From: Ancylobacter crimeensis
GTDB lineage: Bacteria > Pseudomonadota > Alphaproteobacteria > Rhizobiales > Xanthobacteraceae
NCBI RefSeq assembly: GCF_023016805.1
Contig: NZ_JALKCH010000001.1
Location: 372,001-436,000 of the forward strand
DNA: 64,000 nucleotides
Direction of reading: 5' to 3'
Below are positions 1 through 8,596 of this stretch, piece by piece. The first letter of the stretch is position 1, and the number at the start of each line of letters is the position of its first letter. The translations under genes were made by a program, and so were the position numbers. The notes under the pieces were generated by a model that had not been told where the DNA came from, searched no databases, and saw only the letters and a program-made list of their open reading frames with translations.

Positions 1-1
1 T

Positions 2-1222
2 GAAGATATCTTGTGGTTTATTGTTTTTATTTTCTTTGTAATCGGTCCGTTGCAGAGAATAGATGGAAATATGCTTCCTCTTACCGGTCCAACATCCGGC
101 ATCATATTTTCAAAATCGGACATGTTCTGGGGAACAATGATTCCTACGTTGTTTTTCCTGATGCTCACGATTGGCTCGATCCTGTTCCGTGCGGAGGGCA
201 GATCGGGGACGAGGGAGGACTATTTCCTTTTAGAAGACAAGGTCATCATTCTGCTTGTCGTCAATGTGGTGGCTTTCGTTGCGGTTGTCGCTCTTTCCGG
301 GGGGCTCGGAAACCTTATGGCTGCGCGGTCTGAAAAGGTTCGCGAGGACGTGTCGACGATCGCCATCTTCGCCAAGTGCATGCAACAGATTTCCTGTTTC
401 TTTATCTGTATTCTCTATCGCACGAAATTTGCGCACCCCAGGCTTGGCTTCCAACGACTCGTCGCACTGGTCATGTCTATTCTTTTGCTTCTGGTCGTCT
501 TGAATCCGTTCAACACGGCACGCTTCGGCCTCATCGTCACCTGGATGCCGATCGGATTCATCATGCTGCGTGGCATGGTCCCGGTCATGCCGTTCTATGT
601 CGCGATGCTGATGGGCATGCTGGTCGTCATGCCGATCCTCAGCCTGACCTCACGGTTCGGCACATCGATTATCGAGGCGTTTGAGAGTGTGAATGTCAGC
701 GAGGCGTTCTTCTCACTGAAGTATATCGACGTGTCCGATATGATGACCTATCTCATCGGCTACGTTCAGGAAGACGGACACTATTACGGCCTTAAGTCAC
801 TTGGCGCGCTGCTGTTTTTCATTCCCCGTTCGATATGGACGAGCAAGCCCACACTTATTGCTCTCGACATGGGAGATGAGCTGGTCGCGTTTGATCGGGC
901 GGGTACGGATAATTTGTCGCTGTTCTTCGGCGGAGAATTCTATGCCGATTTAGGAATGTTGGGCGTAGCGATCGGTGGGTTGATCCTTTCCTTCGTCTAC
1001 GCGCGTGTCGTGATAGGCCGGCGCGTGATGATCAACGGTTTCGAGCTCCGCAATCTGGTTCTGATGGCGGCAACCCCGATTCTTTTGCGTGGCCCCATTG
1101 GTGCGGTCTTGCCGGTGCCTTTCCTGTTGCTGGGAGTTCTTTTCATTTTCACGATGATCTTCTGCGTGAAATACCGTGCGCCGCGGCCGACGATCCCGAG
1201 ACGGGTAGGAGTGGGGCGATGA
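2..1222 (+). CDS. O-antigen/exopolysaccharide polymerase, Wzy-like (5' end outside window)
   Basis: The frame is open to the left edge, so the true start lies upstream and at least 403 residues are visible. The protein is very hydrophobic, with about nine or ten membrane spans, the last pair near residues 310-335 and 350-390. A polar loop around residues 270-310 carries a serine/threonine/glycine-rich stretch followed by LFFGGEFYADLG, a pattern typical of oligosaccharide repeat-unit polymerases. Wzy proteins join lipid-linked repeat units at the periplasmic face of the inner membrane. The neighbouring glycosyltransferases support this role. Wzy proteins share little sequence, so a ligase or another multi-span transport protein is not excluded. 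Confidence 0.7.
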   Translation, partial: EDILWFIVFIFFVIGPLQRIDGNMLPLTGPTSGIIFSKSDMFWGTMIPTLFFLMLTIGSILFRAEGRSGTREDYFLLEDKVIILLVVNVVAFVAVVALSGGLGNLMAARSEKVREDVSTIAIFAKCMQQISCFFICILYRTKFAHPRLGFQRLVALVMSILLLLVVLNPFNTARFGLIVTWMPIGFIMLRGMVPVMPFYVAMLMGMLVVMPILSLTSRFGTSIIEAFESVNVSEAFFSLKYIDVSDMMTYLIGYVQEDGHYYGLKSLGALLFFIPRSIWTSKPTLIALDMGDELVAFDRAGTDNLSLFFGGEFYADLGMLGVAIGGLILSFVYARVVIGRRVMINGFELRNLVLMAATPILLRGPIGAVLPVPFLLLGVLFIFTMIFCVKYRAPRPTIPRRVGVGR

Positions 1223-1346
1223 CCGGTTCATGGTTTTCATGAGGCGTACCGTTCGCCTGGCCGTGCCGGTTGATAGGAGCGGTGTGTGACGCCGCTGGCG
1301 AAGTGTCGGGCGTGGCGTAGGGACATTCGGGCTGGGGCAAATATTT

Positions 1347-2516
1347 GTGAAGATACTGCACATCATCATGTCCGTGTCGCTTCGCGGGGGAGGGCCGATC
1401 GAGGGGTTGCTCCAGCAACAGGCGGCGACCGCGGGTACCGTGCATCGGGAGATTGCCACGCTGGATGTGCCCGGTGATCCGGAATTGGCGGGCATTCCAA
1501 TTCCCGTACATGCACTGGGGGAGCGTCGAGGGGGCCTGCTTTCCCGCTCGATCCGCCGAAGGAGCACGCGCATTGTGCCCTGGCTGCGCGACCACGTCGG
1601 GGACTATGACGCGGTGATCGTCGAGGGCCTGTGGAATTATGCGATCTTCGCGGCGGCACGTGTGCTGCCGGGTTCGGGCATACCTTATGTCGTGTTCCCG
1701 CATGGAATGCTCGATCCGTGGTTCCGCCGAACCTATCCGGTGAAGCATGCCGCCAAGCAGTTGTCCTGGGCGATGGCCGAGGGACCGCTATTGGCCGGCG
1801 CATCCTGCGTGCTGTTCACCACCGAGGAGGAGCGCCGGCTCGCGCGCAACGCCTTTGTCGGGCATCAGTCCTATCGCAGTGCGGTCGTCGGATACGGCAT
1901 TGGCGAACCTCCACCGGCAACGGGCGAGCAGATTCGGGCGTTTCGCATGAAGGTGCCCACGCTGGACGAGCGGCCGTTCCTGCTGTTCCTCAGCCGGCTG
2001 CACGAAAAGAAGGGGTGCGACCTGCTCGTCGATGCTTTTGCCCGGATTGCCCCGGATCACCCACATCTGGATCTCGTGATCGCGGGGCCGGATCATGGCG
2101 GTCTTCAGGGTCGGCTGGGCGCGCGCGCGAGGGAACTCGGCATTGAGCGTCGCATTCATTGGCCGGGTATGCTGGTGGGGGATGCCAAGTGGGGGGCTTT
2201 CCGCGAGAGCGAGGCCTTCATCCTTCCCTCGCACCAGGAGAATTTCGGCGTGGTCGTCGCCGAGGCGATGGCGTGCGGCAAGGCTGTTCTCATCAGTGAC
2301 AAGGTGAACATATGGCGGGAGGTCGAGGCAGCCGGTGCCGGCCTTGTCGCCGGCGATACCCTGGATGGGACCGTCTCGCTATTGCAGCGCTATCTCGCGC
2401 TGGATCCCGCGCAGCGGGAAACGATGGGCCGCAAGGCCCGGCAGGGCTTTCTGGAAAACTTTGAAGTCAGGACGGCAGCCGCAAGCGTCATCGACGTGAT
2501 CAAGCACTGCGTTTGA
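1347..2516 (+). CDS. Glycosyltransferase family 4
   Basis: A 389-residue GT-B glycosyltransferase with a GTG start. The N-terminal domain begins MKILHIIMSV followed by a glycine-rich GGGP loop at residues 14-17. The C-terminal GT4 domain has a FLSRLHEKKG motif near residue 212 and the E-x7-E donor-binding motif at E298 and E306 (ENFGVVVAE). It should add a sugar from a nucleotide-sugar donor to the growing lipid-linked repeat unit on the cytoplasmic side. The stop codon abuts the ATG of the next gene, so the two are probably translated together. Donor and acceptor cannot be read from the sequence. Confidence 0.85.
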   Translation: MKILHIIMSVSLRGGGPIEGLLQQQAATAGTVHREIATLDVPGDPELAGIPIPVHALGERRGGLLSRSIRRRSTRIVPWLRDHVGDYDAVIVEGLWNYAIFAAARVLPGSGIPYVVFPHGMLDPWFRRTYPVKHAAKQLSWAMAEGPLLAGASCVLFTTEEERRLARNAFVGHQSYRSAVVGYGIGEPPPATGEQIRAFRMKVPTLDERPFLLFLSRLHEKKGCDLLVDAFARIAPDHPHLDLVIAGPDHGGLQGRLGARARELGIERRIHWPGMLVGDAKWGAFRESEAFILPSHQENFGVVVAEAMACGKAVLISDKVNIWREVEAAGAGLVAGDTLDGTVSLLQRYLALDPAQRETMGRKARQGFLENFEVRTAAASVIDVIKHCV

Positions 2517-3722
2517 ATGATGGCAGCGGAACAGAGCGAGGCGAGTGTGTCGCGGCTTAGAGTTGGTATCCTCACCTACCATTTCAGCGACAATTTCGGT
2601 GCGCTGATGCAGGCCTATGGTTTGCGCCAATGGCTGCTGAATCAGGGCGTGGATGCGGAATTCATCAACTACCACCCCTCTTATGTTGAAGAGGGCGGGG
2701 CCTTTCGCTCGCTGTTTGACCCCGCGCAGGCAAAGGCAAATCTGAAGATCCTCTATCTCCGGCTGTCGGCCCTGCAGCGACGGCTCTTCGGGAGCAAGCT
2801 TCAGGCCGAGCAGTTTGCTGCATTCCGAAGCGAGATGCTGGGTGTTTCCGGTCCTTCGCTTGAGACGGCAGAGGCGGTCGACAGCTATCTTGCTTCCCCT
2901 GCGGGACGGTTCGACATGCTGGTCTGCGGCAGCGACCAGATATGGAATCCGTCTCCCCAATATGGGCTTGATAAGGTCTATTTTCTGAGCTTTCCGGGCG
3001 GCGCATCCGACGCTAGGCGGGTTGCCTACGCGCCGAGCTTCGGGCGTGGTCACATTGACGCCGCTTATGCGGACGAGGCCCGCCGTCTGCTCGGTAATGT
3101 CGACGGTTTATCGGTGCGCGAGGCGAGCGGGGTTGGGATCGTCGAAAGCCTTACCGGCCGTCCGGCCGTCTGCGTTCCAGACCCCACTATTCTTCTTGGG
3201 GACTTTTCGTCGCTGATCGAGCGGGCAAGGAGCGAGGATCTGCCGGAAGGGCATGTTTTTTGCTATGCTCTGCGCACCGGCGAAGGAATCCGACAGATTG
3301 CCAACCTTGTGGCCGAGCGGACGCAGACCCGCATCCTCTCTCCGTATAATGTGCACCGTCGCTGGAAGGAGATCGGCGAGACTGTTTATCCTTCTCCGGC
3401 CGGTTGGGTGGCAATGATCGAGAAAGCGGGCTTCGTGGTGACGAATTCGTTTCACGGCACGGCGCTCAGTATTCTGTTGCGCAAGCCGTTTCTGGTGGTT
3501 GGCCTACCGGGCGCGCGGAGCGGGCTCAATGAGCGTGCCGCCAATCTGCTCGGCAGTGTCGGTCTGAGCCATCGCCATGTGGCGGCGGGCGATCTCGCCC
3601 GCGCTGCGGAGCGACTTGCAGAACCGATCGATTGGGATGCCGTCCAGGAGCGTCTCGATGGTCTCAAGGAGACGGGGCGCGCCTATCTCACGTCTGAAAT
3701 CGAAAAGGTTCGCATGTCATGA
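2517..3722 (+). CDS. Polysaccharide pyruvyl transferase family protein (WcaK-like)
   Basis: A 401-residue protein of the PF04230 type. Visible family features are the N-terminal ILTYHFSDNFGALMQAYGL segment (about residues 19-37), CGSDQIWNPS near residue 138, a VREASG stretch near residue 201 followed by PDPTILL, and the conserved NSFHGTALS motif near residue 310. Family members transfer a three-carbon unit from phosphoenolpyruvate to a sugar, usually as a pyruvyl ketal. The start codon directly follows the GT4 stop, and the end overlaps the next start by four bases (ATGA). That next gene is a MurB-like reductase, an unusual partner (see findings). The chemistry is inferred from the family. 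Confidence 0.8.
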   Translation: MMAAEQSEASVSRLRVGILTYHFSDNFGALMQAYGLRQWLLNQGVDAEFINYHPSYVEEGGAFRSLFDPAQAKANLKILYLRLSALQRRLFGSKLQAEQFAAFRSEMLGVSGPSLETAEAVDSYLASPAGRFDMLVCGSDQIWNPSPQYGLDKVYFLSFPGGASDARRVAYAPSFGRGHIDAAYADEARRLLGNVDGLSVREASGVGIVESLTGRPAVCVPDPTILLGDFSSLIERARSEDLPEGHVFCYALRTGEGIRQIANLVAERTQTRILSPYNVHRRWKEIGETVYPSPAGWVAMIEKAGFVVTNSFHGTALSILLRKPFLVVGLPGARSGLNERAANLLGSVGLSHRHVAAGDLARAAERLAEPIDWDAVQERLDGLKETGRAYLTSEIEKVRMS

Positions 3723-4804
3723 CCAAGCAGGCCTTCGCCACGGCGGCGACCGCACTCGCTGCGAACACAGCGGAAGCCGGCGATATGCCCGGTATTCAGA
3801 TGGCTGCGTTCGAAGCATTGGAACGATTCTGCATCCAGCATGGGATTGAGGTGCAGCGTTCCGTGGACTTGGCCGACTTCACCTATCTGCGTGCCGGTGG
3901 CACGGCACATGTCGTGGTGTTTCCCAACACCCCGGCCCAGGTGGCGTCCGTGCAGGGTTTCCTGCACCAGTCGAACCTGCAGTCCAAGGTGATCGGTAAC
4001 ACCTCGAACCTGCTGTTCCTCGACGACGAGACCTACTCGGTGCTGCTCTGCACCACCAAGATGAACAAGATCGTTTATGACGCAGCGAACGGCGTCATCG
4101 CGGCCGACGGCGGGGCGATGATGCCCGATCTGGCACGGGTCGCGCTTTGGAACGCGGTGGCGGGATTCGAGGGGCTGGAGGGAATTCCCGGCACGATCGG
4201 CGGCGGCATCTTCATGAACGCCGGTGCCTATGGCTTCGAGCTCAAGGATCCGTTTCTGCGCGCGGAGATGGTTCACCCGGACGGTACGATGCGCATGTAC
4301 GAGGCAGCGGAGTTCAAGCTCAGCCACCGCAGCTCCATCCTGCGCAAGGAAAGCAAGGGCAGCATCGTCGTTCGCGCGTATTTCCGCGCTGAAAAAGGCG
4401 ATGCCGAAAAAATCTACAGGCGCATGGAGCTCTATCATTCCAAGCGTCATAAATACCAGGATTTTTTCTATCCAAATCTGGGGAGCATCTATTCGGGTTC
4501 ACCCTACCGTGCTCTCGCTCACCGCGATCCAGTCTTTCGTCTGCTCTCCGCTCTTTATTATTTCTTTCGATACGAGTTCAAGCTCTTCCATCGCGAAGCG
4601 CCGATCAATCGGAAGTGGCTGAACGACCTTGTGCTGAAGCGCTTCGATTTCAAGTACGACATCCAGCCATTCTCCGACAAGACGCTGAACTGCCTCGTCA
4701 ATCGTGGGCAGGGTACAGCAGAGATGGTCCGCTTCATCGAGCAGCTCGGCGAGCTTTCGGATGGGCGGATCCCGCTTGAGAACGAGATCGTCCGGCCGTT
4801 CTGA
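3719..4804 (+). CDS. MurB-like FAD-dependent reductase in the polysaccharide operon
   Basis: A 361-residue homologue of UDP-N-acetylenolpyruvoylglucosamine reductase. The FAD-binding half shows GNTSNLL at residues 93-99 and EGIPGTIGGGIFMNAGAYG at 154-172. Counterparts of the MurB catalytic residues appear kept: R204 in SHRSSILR, S256 in PNLGS, and E356 in LENEI. It differs from ordinary MurB: the usual YRxSxF motif reads HRSSIL, and about 35 extra residues (roughly 262-298, aromatic and basic) follow the serine motif. It is translationally coupled to the pyruvyl transferase upstream and two bases from the acetyltransferase downstream. It is therefore more likely a sugar-modifying reductase than the housekeeping murB, although that remains possible. 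Confidence 0.75.
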   Translation: MTKQAFATAATALAANTAEAGDMPGIQMAAFEALERFCIQHGIEVQRSVDLADFTYLRAGGTAHVVVFPNTPAQVASVQGFLHQSNLQSKVIGNTSNLLFLDDETYSVLLCTTKMNKIVYDAANGVIAADGGAMMPDLARVALWNAVAGFEGLEGIPGTIGGGIFMNAGAYGFELKDPFLRAEMVHPDGTMRMYEAAEFKLSHRSSILRKESKGSIVVRAYFRAEKGDAEKIYRRMELYHSKRHKYQDFFYPNLGSIYSGSPYRALAHRDPVFRLLSALYYFFRYEFKLFHREAPINRKWLNDLVLKRFDFKYDIQPFSDKTLNCLVNRGQGTAEMVRFIEQLGELSDGRIPLENEIVRPF

Positions 4805-4806
4805 CA

Positions 4807-5403
4807 GTGATCGAAATGGATCTTAGTTCACAGCCGGATATAGACGGTCGCAAGCGGCTCTATGTCGACGAGATGTCGCGCTCCCTGCGAGTGAAGCGGT
4901 TGATCTGGGGGGGCGTCTATTTCCTGTTCTTTCGCCCGACTCCGCGATTCTGTCTGGAAAAATGGCGCCTATTTCTGCTCCGGGCGTTCGGAGCGAAGAT
5001 CGGCCACGGCTCGCGCGTCGCGCCCTCCTGCACGGTCTGGGCGCCGTGGAACCTCACAATGGGGAATTATGCGTGCCTCGCCGATGGCGTCGACTGCTAC
5101 AGCATTGCGCCGATTTCGTTGGGTGATTATTCGACGGTGAGCCAGCGCAGCTTCCTTTGCAGCGCCTCGCACGATCCCTACCTGCTTGAGCGTCCGCTTT
5201 TTGCGAAGCCGATAAGCATTGCGTCGCACGCCTGGGTGTGCGCGGAGGCCTTTATTGGTCCGGGTATCACCGTCGCAGAGGGGGCCGTTGTCGGTGCGCG
5301 TGCGGTTGTCGTGAAGAATGTCGAGCCCTGGACCATCGTAGCTGGAAACCCGGCGCGGTTGATCAAGAAGCGCGTTATCGAGCGGCGTTACAATGCGCAA
5401 TGA
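4807..5403 (+). CDS. WcaF-like left-handed beta-helix acetyltransferase
   Basis: A 198-residue hexapeptide-repeat acyltransferase resembling the putative colanic acid acetyltransferases (WcaF type). The N-terminal helix contains a FFRPTPRFCLEKWR stretch. The middle holds imperfect hexapeptide turns (IGHGSRVAPS, LADGVDCYSIAPISLGDY), and the end has the typical AGNPARLIKKR close. The motif CSASHDPYLLERPL near residue 118 supplies the usual catalytic histidine. It would O-acetylate a sugar of the polysaccharide using acetyl-CoA. The GTG start gives 198 residues; an in-frame ATG at 4816 is equally possible because neither has a good ribosome binding site and translation is probably coupled to the gene upstream. 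Confidence 0.85.
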   Translation: MIEMDLSSQPDIDGRKRLYVDEMSRSLRVKRLIWGGVYFLFFRPTPRFCLEKWRLFLLRAFGAKIGHGSRVAPSCTVWAPWNLTMGNYACLADGVDCYSIAPISLGDYSTVSQRSFLCSASHDPYLLERPLFAKPISIASHAWVCAEAFIGPGITVAEGAVVGARAVVVKNVEPWTIVAGNPARLIKKRVIERRYNAQ

Positions 5404-5442
5404 CACGGTGAGGCTTCACCGGGCCCGGCCATGGGGGATAGC

Positions 5443-6354
5443 ATGCTTGCGGTGATCATTCTCACCTATAATGAAGAACTGCATATTGCCCGCGCCATAC
5501 ATTCCGTGCTTCCGATCGCATCCCGCATTATTGTGGTCGACAGTTTTTCAAAGGATCGTACGGTTGAAATTGCACGTGCCAATGGTGCGGAGGTTTTGCA
5601 GAACACCTTTCAAAGCCAAGCCCAGCAATTTCAGTGGGCGCTTGATAATGCAGATTTGAACGAGGACTGGATACTACGTCTCGATGCTGACGAAATTATC
5701 GAGACGGACTTGGCTAGAGCAATAAATACGACCTTGCCAGGCCTGGGTTCCGATGTGGTCGGCATCAATCTCAAGCGAAAGCATATCTTTCTGGGGCGCT
5801 GGGTGAAGCACGGCGGGCGATACCCGCTGGTCATGCTGCGGATTTGGCGCCGCGGCTTCGGGCGCGTCGAGCAGCGCTGGATGGATGAGCACATCTATGT
5901 ATGGGGCGGCCGCACCATCACTCTCGATGGCGGTTTCGCAGACTGGAACCTTAATGACCTTACCTATTTCACCGAGAAGCATAATAAATATGCAACGCGT
6001 GAAGCGGTTGAGGTCCTGAATCAGCGCTATGGTCTTCTCGCGCGTCAGGAACAGCTGTCTGCCGCCAGCAGTTCGCGCTCGGTTGCGGCAAAGCGATGGG
6101 TCAAGGAGAAACTTTACAACAAAATCCCCTTCACAGCAGCAAGCTTGGGATATTTCCTGTACCGATATCTGTTTCAGTTAGGTTTTCTCGATGGGCGTGA
6201 AGGGCTCATCTACCATTTTTTGCAAGGCTACTGGTATCGATTCTTGGTGGGGTCCAAGGTGATGGAGTTCGATGGAGCAATGGCGCCTTTGCCGGATGCT
6301 TCGGCGCGCCTGTTAGAACTGGAGCGTCTCACGGGATTGAACCTGCGGACGTGA
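5443..6354 (+). CDS. Glycosyltransferase family 2
   Basis: A 303-residue GT-A enzyme starting MLAVIILTYNEE, the classic GT2 N-terminus. The metal and nucleotide-binding residues sit in VVDSFSKDRT (about residue 33) and LRLDADE (about residue 83, the DxD motif). The C-terminal part has a KEKLYNKIPF stretch and aromatic-rich segments that may touch the membrane, as in WaaE/KdtX-like GT2 enzymes. The ATG at 5443 was chosen because GGGGG lies five bases upstream; an ATG at 5431 would add four residues. It probably adds one sugar of the repeat unit. Confidence 0.85.
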   Translation: MLAVIILTYNEELHIARAIHSVLPIASRIIVVDSFSKDRTVEIARANGAEVLQNTFQSQAQQFQWALDNADLNEDWILRLDADEIIETDLARAINTTLPGLGSDVVGINLKRKHIFLGRWVKHGGRYPLVMLRIWRRGFGRVEQRWMDEHIYVWGGRTITLDGGFADWNLNDLTYFTEKHNKYATREAVEVLNQRYGLLARQEQLSAASSSRSVAAKRWVKEKLYNKIPFTAASLGYFLYRYLFQLGFLDGREGLIYHFLQGYWYRFLVGSKVMEFDGAMAPLPDASARLLELERLTGLNLRT

Positions 6355-6453
6355 TGTCGGGTGACCGTTCTGCGGCCCGGAATCTCATGATGCCTGCTGA
6401 GCAGACGCGGGCGATCGGCGGCCGCTCAGATGTAGAGGCCCAGGATAAGAAGT

Positions 6454-7407
6454 ATGGACGCTGAGAATATCGGATACATCGTGCTTGCTCATGGTGATAT
6501 GCCGCAGCTGAAGCGGTTGCTCGGGGCTCTCGATCGGCATTCCCCTAAATTCGTCCATGTCGATGCAAAATACACGGCCTCGCTTCCCGATATATCCGAG
6601 TACAATGCGGAGTATGTAGAGCCGCGAGGCATCGGGTACTGGGGAAGCATCTCGCTCGTCGATCTGACGCGGAGTTCCATGAAGCAGGCGCTTCGGAATA
6701 CGAATATAGAGCGACTGGTTCTATTATCCGGGTCCTGTTTTCCAATCGAATCCCCTGAAAATATTCGTATGTTCTTTCAATCAAATCAGGGCAAAGAATA
6801 TATTGATTATTTCTTTGTAAAAGATGGAAGCGTAAAATATCAGAATAAGATGAATAAATATTGGATTCCAGACGATATTTATATGTGGTTGCGCCCTTTA
6901 TTTGGCGATAAATGCGTTAAATATCTAGCTCGCCTATCTACGCGCGCAGCGAATATATTTCTACCGCTGCGCAAGCCGTCCATCGCCTATAATGTCGCAT
7001 TTGGTAGTCAGTGGTGGGCTTTGACGCGGGAAAGTGCCGAGCACGTGGTCGATGTTCTTGATGGCGACAAGGAATTGCGCCGTGCATTCAAATACACACT
7101 GGCGCCGGATGAGATGTATATACATACTATTGTGAGTAATTCGCCTTTTTCAGAAAATATATATGGATCGCGTTCTTTTGAGGGGGGCGGGACCTTTCGT
7201 AAGGCAAATCTTCATTTCATCAATGAGGATTTGGCAAAATTCTGCACGCTGAATGACCTGAACGATGTTCTTGCTTCTGGAAAATTGTTTGTCCGGAAGG
7301 TTCGGTCGCGGGATGGCGTGGAACTGTGCCGGGCGCTCCAGGCGCGGCATGTGAATGCCGGCGCCACTTATCCATCTGAAGCCGGTGACGCATCCGCCGG
7401 GGGTTGA
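6454..7407 (+). CDS. Core-2/I-branching-type glycosyltransferase (GT14-like)
   Basis: A 317-residue protein resembling bacterial beta-1,6-N-acetylglucosaminyltransferases of the core-2/I-branching family (PF02485). Visible features are IGYIVLAHGD at the start, VHVDAK near residue 35, YWGSISLVDLTRSSM near 68, LLSGSCFPI near 90, FGSQWWALTRES near 186 and APDEMYIHTIV near 215. Such enzymes add a branch sugar and do not need a DxD motif. An AGGATAAG ribosome binding site precedes the ATG. Bases 6700-7260 are clearly richer in A and T than the neighbours (codons such as AAA, ATA, TAT), which suggests a separate, perhaps acquired, origin. Confidence 0.8.
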   Translation: MDAENIGYIVLAHGDMPQLKRLLGALDRHSPKFVHVDAKYTASLPDISEYNAEYVEPRGIGYWGSISLVDLTRSSMKQALRNTNIERLVLLSGSCFPIESPENIRMFFQSNQGKEYIDYFFVKDGSVKYQNKMNKYWIPDDIYMWLRPLFGDKCVKYLARLSTRAANIFLPLRKPSIAYNVAFGSQWWALTRESAEHVVDVLDGDKELRRAFKYTLAPDEMYIHTIVSNSPFSENIYGSRSFEGGGTFRKANLHFINEDLAKFCTLNDLNDVLASGKLFVRKVRSRDGVELCRALQARHVNAGATYPSEAGDASAGG

Positions 7408-7531
7408 CGGAGATCGTGGCGGGGGGACGAGATCGGCGTCACCGGACGTGGTTACATCCTCCGTTCGCGAATACCGGCGACCACCCCAAAGTGGGCGGCC
7501 GCACGCGTTCCTCTGCTCGGTCGCGTCAATC

Positions 7532-8596
7532 TCACCGGACGCATGCAAGCGCACGATAGCGTTCCTGCGCGCCGTCGCGGTTTGCCTTTACGCTCGCACT
7601 GAATGCGAGAGCCTCCGTTGCCGAGGCTTCGGAATCGATGATGCCGATGGGATTGAAGTTCTCAGCCCAGGTCGAAACGTAGGTGCTGAGTTTTCCATAA
7701 GAATTATCTATAAAGAATACATATTTGTCGAGAAGGCAACCGAGAATGACCGTATGGAGGCGGGAGGTGATCCACACGTCATGCCGATTCATGCGGCGAG
7801 CGACAGACTTGACCACGCTCCGGCATGAGGTTTCGAAGAGGGAAGTCGTTGAAAGATTAATGCCGAGCTTGCGTTCCAGTATCTCTGTTTTTCGAAATAG
7901 CCCGTTCTGAATGCGCAAGCGAGAGCCGTTGATCTGGGGCCAATCGACGAATTCCGCTTTCCGCGCGAGCAGCGGCGAGGGTACGGGTGTTGCCTCGACA
8001 TCGCGGCGAATGTGCAGGAGAGTTGTGCCGTCTCCGGGAATGGCCCTCAGATCGGCGAACCATTCCCACAGATTGTGGGCCATGTCGGGCGCGAGATGGG
8101 ATGAGATTTCGGCTGTTTCGGTGGCGATGGCAAAGCTGCGCGTGTCACGGGTATAAAGACTCAAATCATGCGCAGCGGAGAGGCTATCCATTGATTTAGT
8201 CTTGAGCTCTGCATCGGTAAAATGAATGGACTGAGGAAATATGATGATTGGCGTATCGGGAAAGGCGTATGCGATCATCTCACGAAGTTCCTGATGGAAC
8301 TTGTAGATATCGCCAAAATTTCCTCCGCCATGCATGATTATGGCATCAAACCGCTGTCGTCTTAAGTGTTCGATATTAAAATTGTCTAGAGTGGCGGAAT
8401 AGACCACATTCCAGCCGGCGCGACGAAAAAATTCCATCGTGCCCAGGAAGATGAGCAGATCTCCGGTGTTGTTGTGGGTCGGGTAGTCGAGATAAGCGAT
8501 CCGCGCCCCGCGGGGCAGGCGAGCGGCCAACTCGGAATGTTTGCTCGCGAGTTCGCCGTATTTCGGGCGAAGGATCTGCTTTACAACGGAGGTCAT
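7532..8596 (-). CDS. Polysaccharide pyruvyl transferase family protein (EpsO/ExoV-like)
   Basis: A 354-residue PF04230 member on the opposite strand to the preceding cluster. Key segments are YPTHNNTGDLLI near residue 38, MHGGGNFGDIY near 88, IFPQSIHF near 117, LYTRDTRSF near 146 and WITSRLHTVILGCLLDK near 270. This arrangement matches the pyruvyl transferases of exopolysaccharide loci that add pyruvate ketals, a different subgroup from the WcaK-like protein at 2517. It would use phosphoenolpyruvate in the cytoplasm. The gene ends convergently with the GT14 gene. No clear ribosome binding site is visible before the ATG. An acyl or phospho-sugar function is a less likely alternative. Confidence 0.8.
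   Translation of the reverse strand: MTSVVKQILRPKYGELASKHSELAARLPRGARIAYLDYPTHNNTGDLLIFLGTMEFFRRAGWNVVYSATLDNFNIEHLRRQRFDAIIMHGGGNFGDIYKFHQELREMIAYAFPDTPIIIFPQSIHFTDAELKTKSMDSLSAAHDLSLYTRDTRSFAIATETAEISSHLAPDMAHNLWEWFADLRAIPGDGTTLLHIRRDVEATPVPSPLLARKAEFVDWPQINGSRLRIQNGLFRKTEILERKLGINLSTTSLFETSCRSVVKSVARRMNRHDVWITSRLHTVILGCLLDKYVFFIDNSYGKLSTYVSTWAENFNPIGIIDSEASATEALAFSASVKANRDGAQERYRALACVR

Noticed and set aside
3719..4804. Calling this the housekeeping murB
   Set aside because: It lies in a polysaccharide operon away from the division cluster, has an altered motif and an insertion. Kept as MurB-like; a genome check is needed.
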